DNA of 64,000 nucleotides, taken from Alentia gelatinosa. Lineage: Eukaryota > Annelida > Polychaeta > Phyllodocida > Polynoidae. Position numbers and translations under genes: made by a program. The notes under the pieces are model-generated. The model saw only the letters and a program-made list of their open reading frames with translations. It had not been told where the DNA came from and did not search any database. This document shows, piece by piece, positions 39,763 to 50,982 of the stretch. Position 1 is the first letter of the stretch. The number at the start of each line of letters is the position of its first letter. The stretch covers positions 179,246,303-179,310,302 of the forward strand of contig OX465579.1 in assembly GCA_950022655.1 (NCBI GenBank), given 5' to 3'.

Positions 39763-41270
39763 TGTAAGGGGGGAAGGCTGAGGAAATGTCATTTTTATAA
39801 GTATATTGACTACCATTAACATACTCCTGAAGGTTCCTTAGAGTATGTTGTCTGAATAAAAGTTGTAAAAGGTATGAGTAAGCACTGTATCACCATAGAA
39901 GTGATTAACATAGTTCACTGATTAGGAGGCAGAATATACACTTTGCCTGAGCAAATGTTTAACAGATATGGAAACTCAAAGAATACATTTTGGGAGGTTG
40001 GGGTAGAAATAAAACTGACAGGAAGTAAATCTCAGCACTTGATCACTCTTGATTGAGAAACTTAATAACATAAGTATCAATCACGTCAGGCAATCTGTCA
40101 ATATCTCCATTGGTCATCCCTGCCAAATGCAAAATCTAAGAGCAAAGTGGACACAGTGCAAACTCTGAATGTTGGTATAGTCAAACACCCGCATCCCCAC
40201 ACGTATGAAACAGAAAGTACTCAACCAACAGCTCAGTATTAAGTGTTTGCTTCCCTTCACTATCTTATCAAATATAGAATGAGAGATTACCAGTTTACTG
40301 ATGCCTATTTTTCCAGAAATGTTCTTTTGATGAAGCATATTGGAATTTGACTCACCGTGATATAGAGCTGAATCTGATAAATTCAAGAACATTATTGATA
40401 ACTTATGTAGAGCCACAACATGTAATGGCTTTAACACAATGCACAATCTGTCCAAAACTACAATACATCAGGTGGTCTTTGATCAGTTTTAAAAGAATTC
40501 AATTAAAAAAGTAAATCTTATCATGATCTTTATTGCATTCTCCTTACCTAAAGTGATCAGTCTTAATGGAGGACGGTCTTACAAGACGATCACGAAAATA
40601 TCTTTTTTTAGGTGTTTTATAAATGTGATCTACATAGTCCACAGGTTTTGTTTTCCTCTATAAGTTGCAGTATATTAAGTCTAATAGAACATATTGGACG
40701 TTGAACTACCCAAACAAACAAACAAACAAGCAATTCCTCCATGTGTGTGTCCCTGGTGTAACAAACATGAACAATAGTGGATGAACGTAGGGTTATTTAC
40801 GCAAAAACTTGCCCATCACATTCCCTTATTCCTTATGTTTCTATAATTGGCTGTGATATATACATTAACCACACCTCATCACAATCACAGGCTTTGATTC
40901 ACCAGATGAACTAAGAAATTGTTTACCTTTCCTAACTGCTATCTCCTTCCCTCCATCTCTCCTCAGCTGAACAGGAACCTGCAGGCTTGTGGTTATCATA
41001 TCGGTTCTTATTCTCTGTTTTACTCTGAGAGTGTACATTCAACCCTCATGATCTGAACTCTAGTTTGTGCCATCTGTAACACACACAGCCCACATCCTGG
41101 TAAATATGTTCCAAGTGATACTGGCTAGAACCTGGAGGGTGAATACAGAATAACTAGAATGTGTTTTGAATCACAACCCAAGGCGTTCGGTGGTAATCTA
41201 TTCATATCTCTATCTGGGATTTCTAACAGGTTGTTGCATACCTCTCTTAGTTGTAATTGTCTATAGGACA
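39763..41270. other. Host intron 1, mostly unrecognised
   Basis: No gene seen. A (CAAA)n tract at 40714-40731 follows GGACGTTGAACTACC and may be the 3' tail of a worn SINE. The minus-strand open frame at 40114-40455 shows no family features. Confidence 0.4.
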
Positions 41271-41274
41271 TTTT

Positions 41275-41420
41275 CATTTCCAGTTCAAGTAACATTTATC
41301 TGAATCAAATTTACTCCTGACATTCATATCAGAATGTCAGCAACACTGAGATGATAGTAGTTATCTCATATTTTGTTTCAATATGCAGGCCATGGGGGCC
41401 AGCTTACTTGAAGTCAGCCT
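41275..41420 (+). repeat. Dispersed repeat, copy 2
   Basis: Contains CAACACTGAGATGATAGTAG, TTTTGTTTCAATA and GGCCATGGGGGCCAGCTT, as in 38238-38400. Confidence 0.6.
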
Positions 41421-41445
41421 AGACTGCTTCCTGTATGCCTCAGAC

Positions 41446-42415
41446 ACTGCACGAAAACCACCCTTTTACATATATATATACGCCATCGCAATAACGCACG
41501 TATCGGTGGAATATTGACTTATTTTCATTTATATACGCCTCTTATCCGCGGCTGTGTTTCGGGCGTCTACGAGACAGTTTCCATATGTAGACGCACGCAA
41601 CTTGGCTGTATTTCACGCCTGGTGTATCCAAGATAAAACATGCTCTGCACGACATGTATGCGCCAGGTGCATACATGTCGCAATAGAAAATATAAAAGGA
41701 AGTCCTCCACCCCCAGCCCCCACTGCTGCCATGAATTATCAGTGTGTTGTTTTAGCACTTTAAGCGTGGTGTGGGAGTCGAGGCTGTTGCTGGTGATCCT
41801 CTGTCTTCACACATTACCTGAGTTTTGTCTAAGGGCGGGCGGGAGCATATAGCAGCAGGTGTCAAAGTAGCAGGTGTCAAAGCGGTGACGGCAGCAGATG
41901 TGTGGAGGCACTTGGGGTGGTAGGTTGATAACTGACCAGATCTTGTGTTATATATACAGTACCCAAGGTATGACTTCAGAAGAGTGGTGTTTTGAAAAAC
42001 CTTAAAAACGTAAAAGAAACGTATATATGGAAAATACAATGTTATATTATCAATTTTGATTATAAAATTGTTCTATAACCCCATCTATTATCTCTTCATT
42101 AAACACATATAATAAACCAAGCACTTTTTGTTTTTTTAAACCGTTTTTTTTAAGTTTTTAAAGTTGCCGCTTTGACACCTGCCGCTTTGACACCCGCCGC
42201 TTTGACACCCGTCTGCACAGAGACATGCGCCCGCCTTCCCAGAGACAATAGGGGAACAGGGCTTCACTGAGAGCTCCCGCCTAAAGTGCTAAAACAACAC
42301 ACTGATAATCCACAGCAGCAGCGGGTGCTGGGGGTGGAGGACTTCCTTTTTTATTTCCTTGCTACACGTATACGCCCAGCGTATATATGTCACGCAGAGG
42401 ATGATTTATCTCGGA
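41446..42415. mobile_element. Large fold-back DNA element with nested inverted repeats
   Basis: Outer arms at about 41625-41770 and 42270-42415 are inverted copies: both carry AAGGAAGTCCTCCACCCCCA and AGTGTGTTGTTTTAGCACTT, in opposite orientation. Inside, GCAGGTGTCAAAG units (41850-41890) face GCCGCTTTGACACC units (42163-42212). The left end CACTGCACGAAAAC at 41446 resembles the terminus of the element at 43379-43687. No transposase ORF, so it is non-autonomous. Confidence 0.65.
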
Positions 42416-43189
42416 TACGCCAACTTATAAATGACAAGAGTTAGATATGACACTACCTTCCTATTTGGGTGGCACCTCCCACGATTGATCATGAAAACCA
42501 TGTTGAAGTGGACCTTTGCTTAAAAGACCTGGCTTGCATTGTAAATCAAAATATAGCAATTTGAATGAGGAATTCGGTTCAGTAAATCATTCTTCAAAAA
42601 ATGTGATCATCAAAAGCAGACAATAACAACAGTCCAGTATAGAGAGTGTCACAATTGACACCATAGAGGAATAGACTGATGAGAACATTCAGGAAGTTTT
42701 AAGGAATTCAGAGTATAATACTATTGTAGACATTCTAGCAGTTTGAGCATACAATCAATGTGCTCTCTGGGAGATTCCCTGGAGCTGCAGAACTCTGGGG
42801 TTTACATGGTACAACAGGCTTATTGCCTGCAGTCTGGTGGCTCTGGCTGCTGCTAGATACTGCAAGGTTGCTTCTGGCTGCTGCCATGGACTAATTTAAT
42901 GGGGTCTTAATTGTATAGTAGGATTTAGATTAACCTTAAATAAGAAAGAATTAAAATCTTTAAGGCAATAACACTCCCAGAAAGCTCAAAATTCTCTCTG
43001 CAAAACTGTCATCCTTGCATATTTCATCCATATAAGCAAAGCCATCAGAAAGCAATGCCTATGAAAAAGGATTAAACCTATATTTATCTCTGTAAATGGC
43101 TATGAATTTCATATCCTGTTAGCACTAGTTTCATTATCAAGAAATAATACTACCATGCACCATGTGGACTTTCCCTAACACCTGACAGG
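42416..43189. other. Host intron 1, no recognised feature
   Basis: AT-rich sequence without coding signature or clear repeat. Confidence 0.4.
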
Positions 43190-43300
43190 TCCAGGAGTCA
43201 AAATGTAAAGTTCGCCTCCATGGCCCTCATGTTGAAACAAAATGTAAGATAACAAGTATCATCTCAGTGTCGTTACTGATATGAAGAGACAGTTTAGATG
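43190..43300 (-). repeat. Dispersed repeat, copy 3 (reverse orientation)
   Basis: TCCATGGCCCTCATGTTGAAACAAAAT and ATCATCTCAGTGT-like words are the reverse complement of the 38238 and 41275 copies, more diverged. Confidence 0.5.
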
Positions 43301-43378
43301 ATTAATCCTCTACATTTATACCAATAATGTTGGCCATAATAGGGACTTTTAGACCAGAAATTTATACTCTGTTACTCT

Positions 43379-43687
43379 CACTGCACGAAACTTACCACTT
43401 TACATATGTATGCGAAACGCGTCTATCAGTACGATTTTGCATCTACAAGTTCGACCTATTATCTGTCTTATTAGACGCCTTATCTAGTGGCGTATATACA
43501 TGTCCATGGTATGGTCATATAACAAGGCGTATAAATAACATATATAAGACCGCACCATGGACACGTATATAAGCCACTAGATAAGGCGTCTACGAGACGG
43601 ATAATAGGTCGAACTTGTAGACGCAAAATCGTACTGATAGACACGTTTCGCATACATATGTAAAGTGGTTAGTTTCATGCAGTGCAT
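43379..43687. mobile_element. Fold-back MITE with arms of about 140 bp
   Basis: Left arm 43379-43520 and right arm 43545-43687 are inverted copies with roughly ten mismatches. Shared blocks include CACTTTACATATGTATGCGA, CTATCAGTACGATTTTGC and CTACAAGTTCGACCTATTAT. The loop is only about 25 bp. The ends read CACTGCACGAAACT and GTTTCATGCAGTG. The RNA would form a long duplex. No ORF. Confidence 0.85.
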
Positions 43688-44020
43688 CAAAGGCTTGTCT
43701 TGTATTTTTGCTGTAAATGTTCCAACATGGCATATAGAAACCTATTCAATATTTTTGGCATAACTGACCTGTCATGAGGTTTGACATTTTCAGGAGAAAT
43801 CTACTTTTCTATTTTTCAGTGCAGGGGAAATGGGGGTGATGGTGCCACCTTGAGTGAGCTCATAGAGTCAAGTTGTAAGACTTTATGCAATGCACTTTAA
43901 ATCATTTCAGCAGTGTCGATTGAAGGTTAATTACTTGGTGTATTAGAATAATGGCATTTGGGACCTGCAGTGAAACTGAACAAAATTATTTAAAACCTTA
44001 AAGTATCACCTTCTTTTCAG
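43688..44020. other. End of host intron 1
   Basis: CTTTATGCAATGCACTTTAAATCAT near 43881 is repeated near 63941 with one change. The segment ends in the acceptor TTCTTTTCAG at 44011-44020. Confidence 0.5.
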
Positions 44021-44157
44021 CTGGAGTAGTGGACCCTGGAGAATCCATTGTAGAGACCTGGCCATCAGACGTGGTAGTGAAGTATGGTCAGGAAGGCCTG
44101 ATAAAGCTCAGGCTGAAACCGGGAAAACATTTGACAAAAATAAGAATATTCGATGAA
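44021..44157 (+). CDS. Host gene exon 2: first half of beta-rich extracellular domain
   Basis: 137 nt after TTCTTTTCAG, entering in phase 1 and leaving in phase 0 before GTAAGC. It encodes VVDPGESIVETWPSDVVVKY and LIKLRLKPGKHLTKIRIFDE, alternating residues typical of beta strands. No Cys. It continues without a frame break into exon 3. Confidence 0.72.
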
Positions 44158-44637
44158 GTAAGCCATTGACTTCTTTTCTGTGACTCATACATCAATAGAT
44201 ATCAGAGCCTGCTAGGAACAGTTCTTCTACTTTTCTGTCCACATTTATCAATGTGATACTTTTGTTATTGTGCCAGTGTTTTAATACAAATGTAACCTAC
44301 CATGCATTTGGTAGAAATGGAGAACAAATGTCTATAAATTTATAAAAGTACTATTCCAAACCTTAAAACGCAATATAAAAAACCCAGAAAAAATGTAGCC
44401 AAATATAGGAGTATGATTTTTCATTTCCCAGAATGCCATTTATTAAAATTTCTGAATTTGTATTTGTGTATAGTTACTATGTTGTTCCATTTGAAAAATC
44501 TATACAAAGCATAGTGGCCCCTACATTTTGATACCCTTTTACCATGCCCCTACTGTAACCTGCACTGATAACCACACACACTGTGCCAATTAGTATTCAT
44601 ATGAGCCACATCATGGGTAAATATTATGTCATTTCAG

Positions 44638-44842
44638 TTTGGGGAAACTATTTACACAGCTACTCCAACAAGCAGTGTTGTGGCAGACTGGAGTCAAGGT
44701 TGGTTCGAGGACATCCCCAGCCAGAAGTATGACCTGAAGATCAAGAAGCTGCACTGGAATATAGCTTACGAGTATAGTGTTGAAGTTACTCAAAGTGATG
44801 GGCAGGTTGAACCAACTCATAAATTCCATATCACAGTTGTTT
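44638..44842 (+). CDS. Host gene exon 3: second half of beta-rich extracellular domain
   Basis: 205 nt after ATTTCAG, phase 0 to phase 1, followed by GTAAGT. It encodes FGETIYTATPTSSVVADWSQ, then YDLKIKKLHWNIAYEYSVEV, ending HKFHITVV. The Trp and the Tyr-x-Tyr-x-Val-x-Val strand near the end look like an Ig- or FN3-type sandwich without a disulphide; this fold is inferred. Confidence 0.74.
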
Positions 44843-45079
44843 GTAAGTGTTCAGTTCATTGTTTGTATCTGTAGATGCACATATATGCTTGTGATATTTA
44901 TCTGCAGTGCATTTATCAGACTGATAATTAGATACGATCGTATGGTAGGTGTTATTGTAATCTGTACTTTGGGAGTATAGATCCAAATCGGTGACATTTA
45001 AATGTTGGAAGTAATTATAAACATAATTGGTTTAGAGATGGAGAGTACAGTGTCTAAGTTACTCAAAATGATTGGCAAG
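44843..45079. other. Host intron 3, start
   Basis: No recognised element. GTGTCTAAGTTACTCAAAATGAT at 45050 resembles exon 3 sequence (GTTGAAGTTACTCAAAGTGAT), so 44990-45095 may be a worn copy of part of exon 3. Confidence 0.4.
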
Positions 45080-45600
45080 TTGAACCAACTGGTCCCAGCC
45101 GCTGTGGTTGTCTCGGACCACAGGGGCAAGCAGGCCTTTGATGGTGCAGTTCAGTTGCTCTACCAAGCCGTCGCTTTTTGGATTAAACGAACAGGTTCTC
45201 GTCTTGGACACCCCCAGGACTCGCAACACCTCCTAAAACATCTGACTATCAAAACTCTGCCCCTGGTTTCATCAGGGGTGCCGTTCCATTGGTGTGGCGG
45301 CCCCACGTGCCCCATGGGGCATTGCCGGCGCCGTGGGGGATCCTTTGTCTGTAGGCAGGCTGGACAGGCTGCACACCATCGCAGCACAGCTTTCCTATAT
45401 CCCAGCCAATAGTACAAGGCCTGACAGCGGCATAGGGTCCATGCGGTCCCAAAGTGAAGTGTGTAATTTGCGTAAGACTAGGTCCCTGTCCCCCGAGGCA
45501 AAGTCTTTTATGAAGGAGCGGTAATAACTGGCCAATCCCAAGAAACTGAGCACCTCATGTATGTTCTGAGGCTCTTGCCTCCTAGGCAAATTTAAAATAT
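45080..45600 (-). pseudogene. Ty3/Gypsy pol relic (RT tail and integrase pieces)
   Basis: Minus-strand translations: IHEVLSFLGLASYYRSFIKD (after RT), YYWLGYRKAVLRWCAACPAC (integrase zinc finger, CxxC) and, about 150 bp on, KTRTCSFNPKSDGLVEQLN (integrase core, Glu present). RNase H and much of the integrase are deleted between them. An old fragment, different in sequence from the element at 52609-62672. Confidence 0.78.
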
Positions 45601-46685
45601 CGATTAAAGGCAGGCGTCCACCAACTACGACAAGGCTACGACAAGAGCTGACAAGAAAGTTCCTACAGCGCCTCGTTGCAGCCTTGTCGTGAGAAGGGGG
45701 GCTTTACGACAGCGGTGTTGGGGCGTGTCCTAGACATTTCAGAAATGGTCGACTATCTTATCCGTAATCCAGTATATCTGACCAGTAAGGTACCTCTCAG
45801 TGGATCATGTTTCTGGCAGGTGGGTCTATGACTGGGGAAAATTCAAACCAAAATTTAGAAGAGATAGGAGGGTACAGTAAGTTTACAGTCATATAACTTT
45901 CCAACCTAACCAGTGGAAATACTGTGGGAGTTTTATTGTTCTCAAGGTCATACCTATACAACCAGTAGTTTTTACTGGGATGTATAAGCATAGAAGTAGG
46001 GGATTCTCAATGAAAAATTGTGGTCCAACTGTCCTGATAGGAGGATCAGTTTGTCAGGGCCTTTGTTTACCTTTTTACTTCATATGGTGACATGAAATGG
46101 TTTTACAGGCACAAGTGAAAACGTTTTGTAGAGGTCAGTCTTTTTTTGCAGTAGGTGATGTAAGAGGTACAACTCTGTCTATGTTTTATGTGTTAAGTCA
46201 TGGTACACTTCATACCCCCAGTTATGTGCTGAAGTATTGTAAACTATGCGACTAGTATATTGTAGGAATTACTACAGTGAAGTTGTAAAACTTTACATTA
46301 TTCTCATTCATATTCTAATGTCTCCCCCAGGCATTTTTAAATTCTAGCATAGGTTAAATATATATCAACAATGACAAAAGAGAAGAAAAAAAACAGGATT
46401 TGGTAGAGACTCATACCTAGTATTCATATTGAAAAATTGAGCTACGTAACACCTACAACATTGTACATTGATAGAGAAATAAAAGCTGCTATAAAAAAAA
46501 TATGAATATATAATATCTTATAAGAGAAAAGGCCTACTGTACCGTAGTCAAATACCGCCTGGGAGTGGAGTATAATTAAAAGTAAAAGATTTTAAGAAGT
46601 TAATTATATTTATATTTTAGGTTTTATTATATGTTTATAATCATAACCGGATATGCTTGCATGCAAGTATAACTAAAGCGACCGG
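45601..46685. other. Host intron 3, mostly unrecognised
   Basis: A short stretch at 45612-45700 has ACGACAAGG and CCTTGTCGT words in inverse order, possibly a small DNA element. The rest shows nothing that I can name. Confidence 0.4.
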
Positions 46686-47010
46686 GGTGGGTGGGGAGTT
46701 AGCTCAGTGGTAAAAAGCACAAGACTTTGTTGATTCGGGTCCCACTGCAGCCACTTTTCTCCTACACCCCCCAGCAGTGGTAGATTTACTGCTATATCAA
46801 AGGCCAATTCTTCTCATACCATGTCTATGTGGTGTGGGAAGTAAAAGAACTCTCACCTCGGAAAATGTGTAGGGGTGGGATTTCTTCCTAAATTCATTTC
46901 ATAGATTCGATCACCACCCTTGTGGTGTAAAAGAACCTTGAGAAAGTCTGGTGAGAACCTTCAATGGTTGACTGGACGTTAAATCAAACCCACAAACACA
47001 AACACCTCCC
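46686..47010 (+). mobile_element. tRNA-derived SINE, complete copy
   Basis: The head has an RNA polymerase III A box (TTAGCTCAGTGGT) and a B-box-like GATTCGGGTCCC about 35 bases on. A body follows that is shared with 39578-39762 (CTATGTGGTGTGGGAAGTAA, AAGAACCTTGAGAAAGTCTG), and the tail is rich in CAAA/CACAAA. It is about 320 bp. It is transcribed by Pol III and moved by a LINE's machinery; the partner LINE cannot be identified here. Confidence 0.8.
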
Positions 47011-47471
47011 CACGTTAATTGGTTAATGAACATTAACTAATTGACTCAATAGATTCGTATTCACATTTATAATTAAGATTCAGGCCTAATCCCTGCACTC
47101 TGTACTATAGCAGAACAGTGGGTTAGTTCTCCTACTGTCCACCAGACGTCTCTGACGACGGGCACTATAACTATAATCAGAGTTCATCAGTCTATAATCC
47201 ATCTATATACCTGAATTACATTACCACTTCCATTATCATATCATAACAACATAGACAAAACACCACCACTACCAGAACACTACAAAGGTAGGTAAAGGTG
47301 AAGAGGTGTAGTTTGGAGGGCAAAAGAATGTAATGTGCATGCAGTGTGGAAGCAGAAAACAGTGTGGAAGCAGAAGTGAGAATAAGGGAAACCTGAAATG
47401 GACATGAGTGTGGTGCAGAGTTTAGACACCAAAGGGGGCGCACACATGTGGTGCGCAGTGTAGATATTGGA
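47011..47471. other. Host intron 3, no recognised feature
   Basis: No coding or repeat signature apart from short purine-rich runs. Confidence 0.4.
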
Positions 47472-48352
47472 GAGACCAGGGCCCTGTTTTTCAGTAAAGA
47501 CATCGTCGGGCAACGATACCCTACGATCGTCCAGCGATTCCACGACATTCTAGAAGACACAAAATGGCCGCTGTTCTATAGACACGATCGTAGTGCGCCA
47601 CTCACAATCGCCGCTAAAACTGTCGGCCGTCACGACAAGTATAGAACTGTCTTAGGTTCTGTAACACATCACTGTGCGTATATAGAGGATTTCTCCACTT
47701 CCCGACAGAATTAAGCAATGAAATTTTAACACGAGTAAGGGATACATATGAACCATAATCGTTCCAGATATGAAGAAGATCGGACCAAACGTTTGGAAGT
47801 TATTGGCATTTGAATTTCGTCATAGCAATCGTCTGCTCTGGTGGCCAGTCACCCTCCCACCTCCAGATGCGCACTCTCCTAGCAGATATCCTACGCTCGT
47901 GCCGCGAAAGATCTGGGAGGAGAGCGGAAATCAGCGGAGGCGTCGGGAAAATACACTGGCCACCAGAGCAGCCGATTGCTATGACGAAATTCGAACGCCT
48001 ATAACTTCGGAACGGTGCAGCCGATTTTCTTCATATTTGGGACGATTATAGGTTATTTGTATACCTTACTCGTGTAAAAATTTCATAACTAAATTCGAAC
48101 GGGAGGTGAAGTTGCGCATTCTGTACGACATGTCCATAGGTGTCATGAACGGACGACACTTTGGGCGACAATTTCAATCACGTGACTCCACGATTGTCGT
48201 GACTGAAAAACACGTTTGGCTGCCCTACGCCTCTTAGACTCACGACATATCGCCTATTTACTAAAGTGTCGTGTCTATCGAACACTGACGGCAAAAACAC
48301 GTCGCCCATAACGATTGTCATGACTGAAAAACAGGCCCCAGGGGGGCAATGA
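47472..48352. mobile_element. Fold-back DNA transposon, hAT-like ends
   Basis: Left terminus CAGGGCCCTGTTTTTCAGT; right terminus is its inverse with two changes (GACTGAAAAACAGGCCCCAG). Within it lie long inverted arms of about 140 bp (47711-47850 and 47956-48092) with TTTCGTCATAGCAATCG and TCTGCTCTGGTGGCCAGT in opposite orientations. ACGACAATCGT-like words recur. No transposase. A CAGGG end suggests hAT, but a clean 8-bp target duplication was not seen. Confidence 0.65.
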
Positions 48353-48456
48353 CCACCCCTGACCATAGGCCATGAGTAACCAATTGGAAAAGTGTAACTT
48401 TGCAGGAATATCATTTTATCAATGCCTAAAACGTTCCCTCACTTCGTCTACTCTAG

Positions 48457-48613
48457 ATGGCTTGCAGTACTTTCTGAGTAAGTCTCATGACATTACTGAA
48501 GGGGTGGTCCTGAACATGGACTGCGTGGTGCAATTTAGAGGTGGACTGTCACCCAAGATGGAGTGGAAGGATGAGCATGGCCGGAGCATTCCTGGTCATA
48601 TGATCAGGGGAGG
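48457..48613 (+). CDS. Host gene exon 4: N-terminal half of Ig domain
   Basis: 157 nt after CTACTCTAG, phase 1 to phase 2, followed by GTATGT. It encodes YFLSKSHDITEGVVLNMDC (first Ig Cys), then VVQFRGGLSPKMEWKDEHGR (Ig Trp 16 residues after the Cys). A start at the upstream ATG of this open frame (48372) is not needed, since the splice from exon 3 keeps the frame. Confidence 0.76.
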
Positions 48614-48950
48614 GTATGTGTTCAATCTAAGTAATCGGTGTACCATGTTTGGAACTTGTAGCCTGATAACCACTATACACACTGGATGCCGTAGATTATC
48701 ATGGATCATCTTGATATCCGTCACAGAAACCTTAGATGCAATTTCTGAAAATTAATGTGAGAAAAAAGGAAAAATGGGCTTGTCTTTGTTTGATGCCTGA
48801 TCCTGTTCCTCTACTGCTTATCTAATATCAGTGACTCAATAACTTTGAGAGATAAATAGCTGTTTTGGCATTGCCATAATTTCAGTTTAAGCAAGTAATG
48901 TATAAATGTTCATTAAACTGTAACGGGTGAGGGCCACATCTGGGGCCATA
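48614..48950. other. Host intron 4, start
   Basis: No recognised feature. Confidence 0.4.
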
Positions 48951-49001
48951 GGGGTGTGCTATTTTAGTATTGGTCTTGACCAATACAAAAATAGCACACC
49001 C
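48951..49001. repeat. Hairpin of about 51 bp in a short inverted-repeat element
   Basis: GGGGTGTGCTATTTT and AAAATAGCACACCCC flank GTATTGGTC/GACCAATAC, an almost perfect stem. GGGCCAC outside (48934) and GTGGCCC (49014) extend the symmetry to about 95 bp. Confidence 0.8.
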
Positions 49002-50544
49002 CACAGCGCTGGACGTGGCCCAGGGTATAGTTATTCATTATTCTTGACTATACTACTATAATATAATCCGTAAAAAGATTCCTGTGATTCCTGTACTCCC
49101 CTCTCCCCATAAATATTTCTTTGACCCTTCAGGTAAAAAAAAAGTAATAATTAGGTTATTTAGTTTAATTTCTTTCACTAATAATGCCTTTCTTTTACAA
49201 AGTTAAGTATCCTGCTATTTTCAATGTCCAATACTTTGCCTTTATGGAAGGGTTGCTGTCAAGCTGTACATTGTCTTGGCCTTTTGAGATCCTTAAAATT
49301 GTGTTTAATTGAATACTTAGTGTGTATGTAAAGTTTAAGTTTGAGTTTCCCGAAAGGCTGTCAGTAGAGGCAACTGGCTGCATGTTGTCCATTGTAGTTA
49401 AGAGCAACAGTTTCCAATTCATAGGCATTTAAAATATAAACATTATACCTGGGACATACCAAGTAAGAAATGGCAATGGCAAGGACAACAAAATCTTGAT
49501 GAGCATGCCAGAAATAAAATTAATGACTTAACATCCTCAGCTCGCTGGGAAATTTCAGTAATTGGGTAGTGAGTAAATTTTGTTGAGTATGAAAATCGCC
49601 AGAGTAAAAATTATCAAACATGTTTGATGATATCTACTACTGCAACATCCCAACCTATAGATACTTTAAAAGTATCACCAAAATTTTTTTATCAGAAACT
49701 ATACCTCATCTTGTCTTACGCCATCTTACTTATTTGATTTGTTTTATCTGCCAACGTTTTTTCCTTTACCATTACCATGTGTATTACAGGTGAGAAATGA
49801 TGTGTATTCCTTAGACCTTGGAAATCTCTACATTATTTTTAACAGTGTTCCATCCATTGTTATTCTTGTATGGTAGGCCTGGTAATGAAAACCTGAAAAG
49901 CTGATACCGTGGCCGCTTTATTGACTCCATGTTACAGAATTGATAAATTCCATTGAAGTTGTAAACTACCTCAGTCAAAAAGGAAATCTATCCAAAAAAA
50001 TATATATATATATCAGTAACATTTGCCAGTAATACTTTCTCAGCAACCAAATATTGCTTAAAAAAAAGAAGGAAAAAAAAGCAAAACACTTGCACAGTGG
50101 ATTTTCTGTTTATAGCTATAGACAGTGATAAAAGCAAACGTAGCGACAACTTCAAATTATATTCTGAAGTTTTATGATCTATTCCCTCAGTCAGTAAGGT
50201 AGTCAGTTAGTGTTGGCTTTATTAGGCCATTTTCACCATTAAAATCAATGTCCTTTTTAAGAGACTGACATGTCAAGTTTATTGAGCATTATGTACTGAC
50301 ATGCTTACACCTGGCAGTGAAGCTAGGCTAATTTCCCACTTCACCACCAAGGCAGGAAGGTCTGCACTACCATACTAAACATTGATGGGTCTTCTTTCGC
50401 AGAGACTCACCAAACTGATGTTAATGAACCTACAACAATTATGTTATCAATCTCTAGTTGAACTTACAGGTGGAAACCTACTGTTTAATGTGTACATACC
50501 CTTAACTACCTCTATTGTATTCATTATAATTATAACCCTTACAG
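49002..50544. other. Host intron 4, no recognised feature
   Basis: AT-rich intron with a short TA run near 50000. Ends in the acceptor CCCTTACAG. Confidence 0.45.
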
Positions 50545-50687
50545 AAGTGTCTTCGGAGAAAAGTGGATCTATCGGGCAAATATCACCACATCCAGAGAGC
50601 AAGATCTACAAACCTTTACATGCAATCTTCACTTTGATGACCCTGAGACGTACAGTGAATACTTCAAGGCCAGCTTTAGTGTCAAAG
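50545..50687 (+). CDS. Host gene exon 5: C-terminal half of Ig domain
   Basis: 143 nt after CCTTACAG, phase 2 to phase 1, followed by GTAGGT. It encodes KWIYRANITTSREQDLQTFT, then C (second Ig Cys) in FTCNLHFDD, and ends FKASFSVK. Trp-Tyr and the strand before the Cys replace the more common D-x-G-x-Y-x-C pattern. The phase shows that at least one more exon follows. Confidence 0.76.
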
Positions 50688-50982
50688 GTAGGTCAATCTG
50701 TCTTCTCAAACACTAACCTTGTCCCAAGACACTTGTTCTTAATGACATACCTGGAGGTTAGTTGTGACATGCAATATGGCAAGGAGATTCCTCAGGGGAA
50801 AAGGTTATTCATTGAATATTCATGACCAAGTCCTCAAGACAGCTAAGCCTCGTGAACCAAACACATTCATGACCAAGTCCTACCATAAATCAAGGAGGAG
50901 AACCAAATCCATAAGGGAACTTACAGGTGGGGGTCAAAGCTGTAGAACCTATATATTGCACCTCATTAGGCATACAAGTGTA

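Larger units (their letters stand above)
38430..50687 (+). other. Host gene model: secreted or type I membrane Ig-superfamily protein (partial)
   Basis: Five exons joined by GT/AG introns with matching phases: 38430-38508, 44021-44157, 44638-44842, 48457-48613, 50545-50687. The joined product, about 240 residues, has a signal peptide, a beta-rich domain with no Cys pair of its own (exons 2-3), and one Ig-like domain split across exons 4-5 with the Cys-Trp-Cys pattern. The last exon ends in phase 1, so the gene continues. A candidate transmembrane exon is at 63852. Extracellular recognition or adhesion is the likely class of role; ligand and ortholog are not recognised. Confidence 0.72.

Noticed and set aside
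46694..46770. A true tRNA gene
   Set aside because: A and B boxes are present but the sequence does not form a proper cloverleaf and continues into a body shared with another copy; it is a SINE head.
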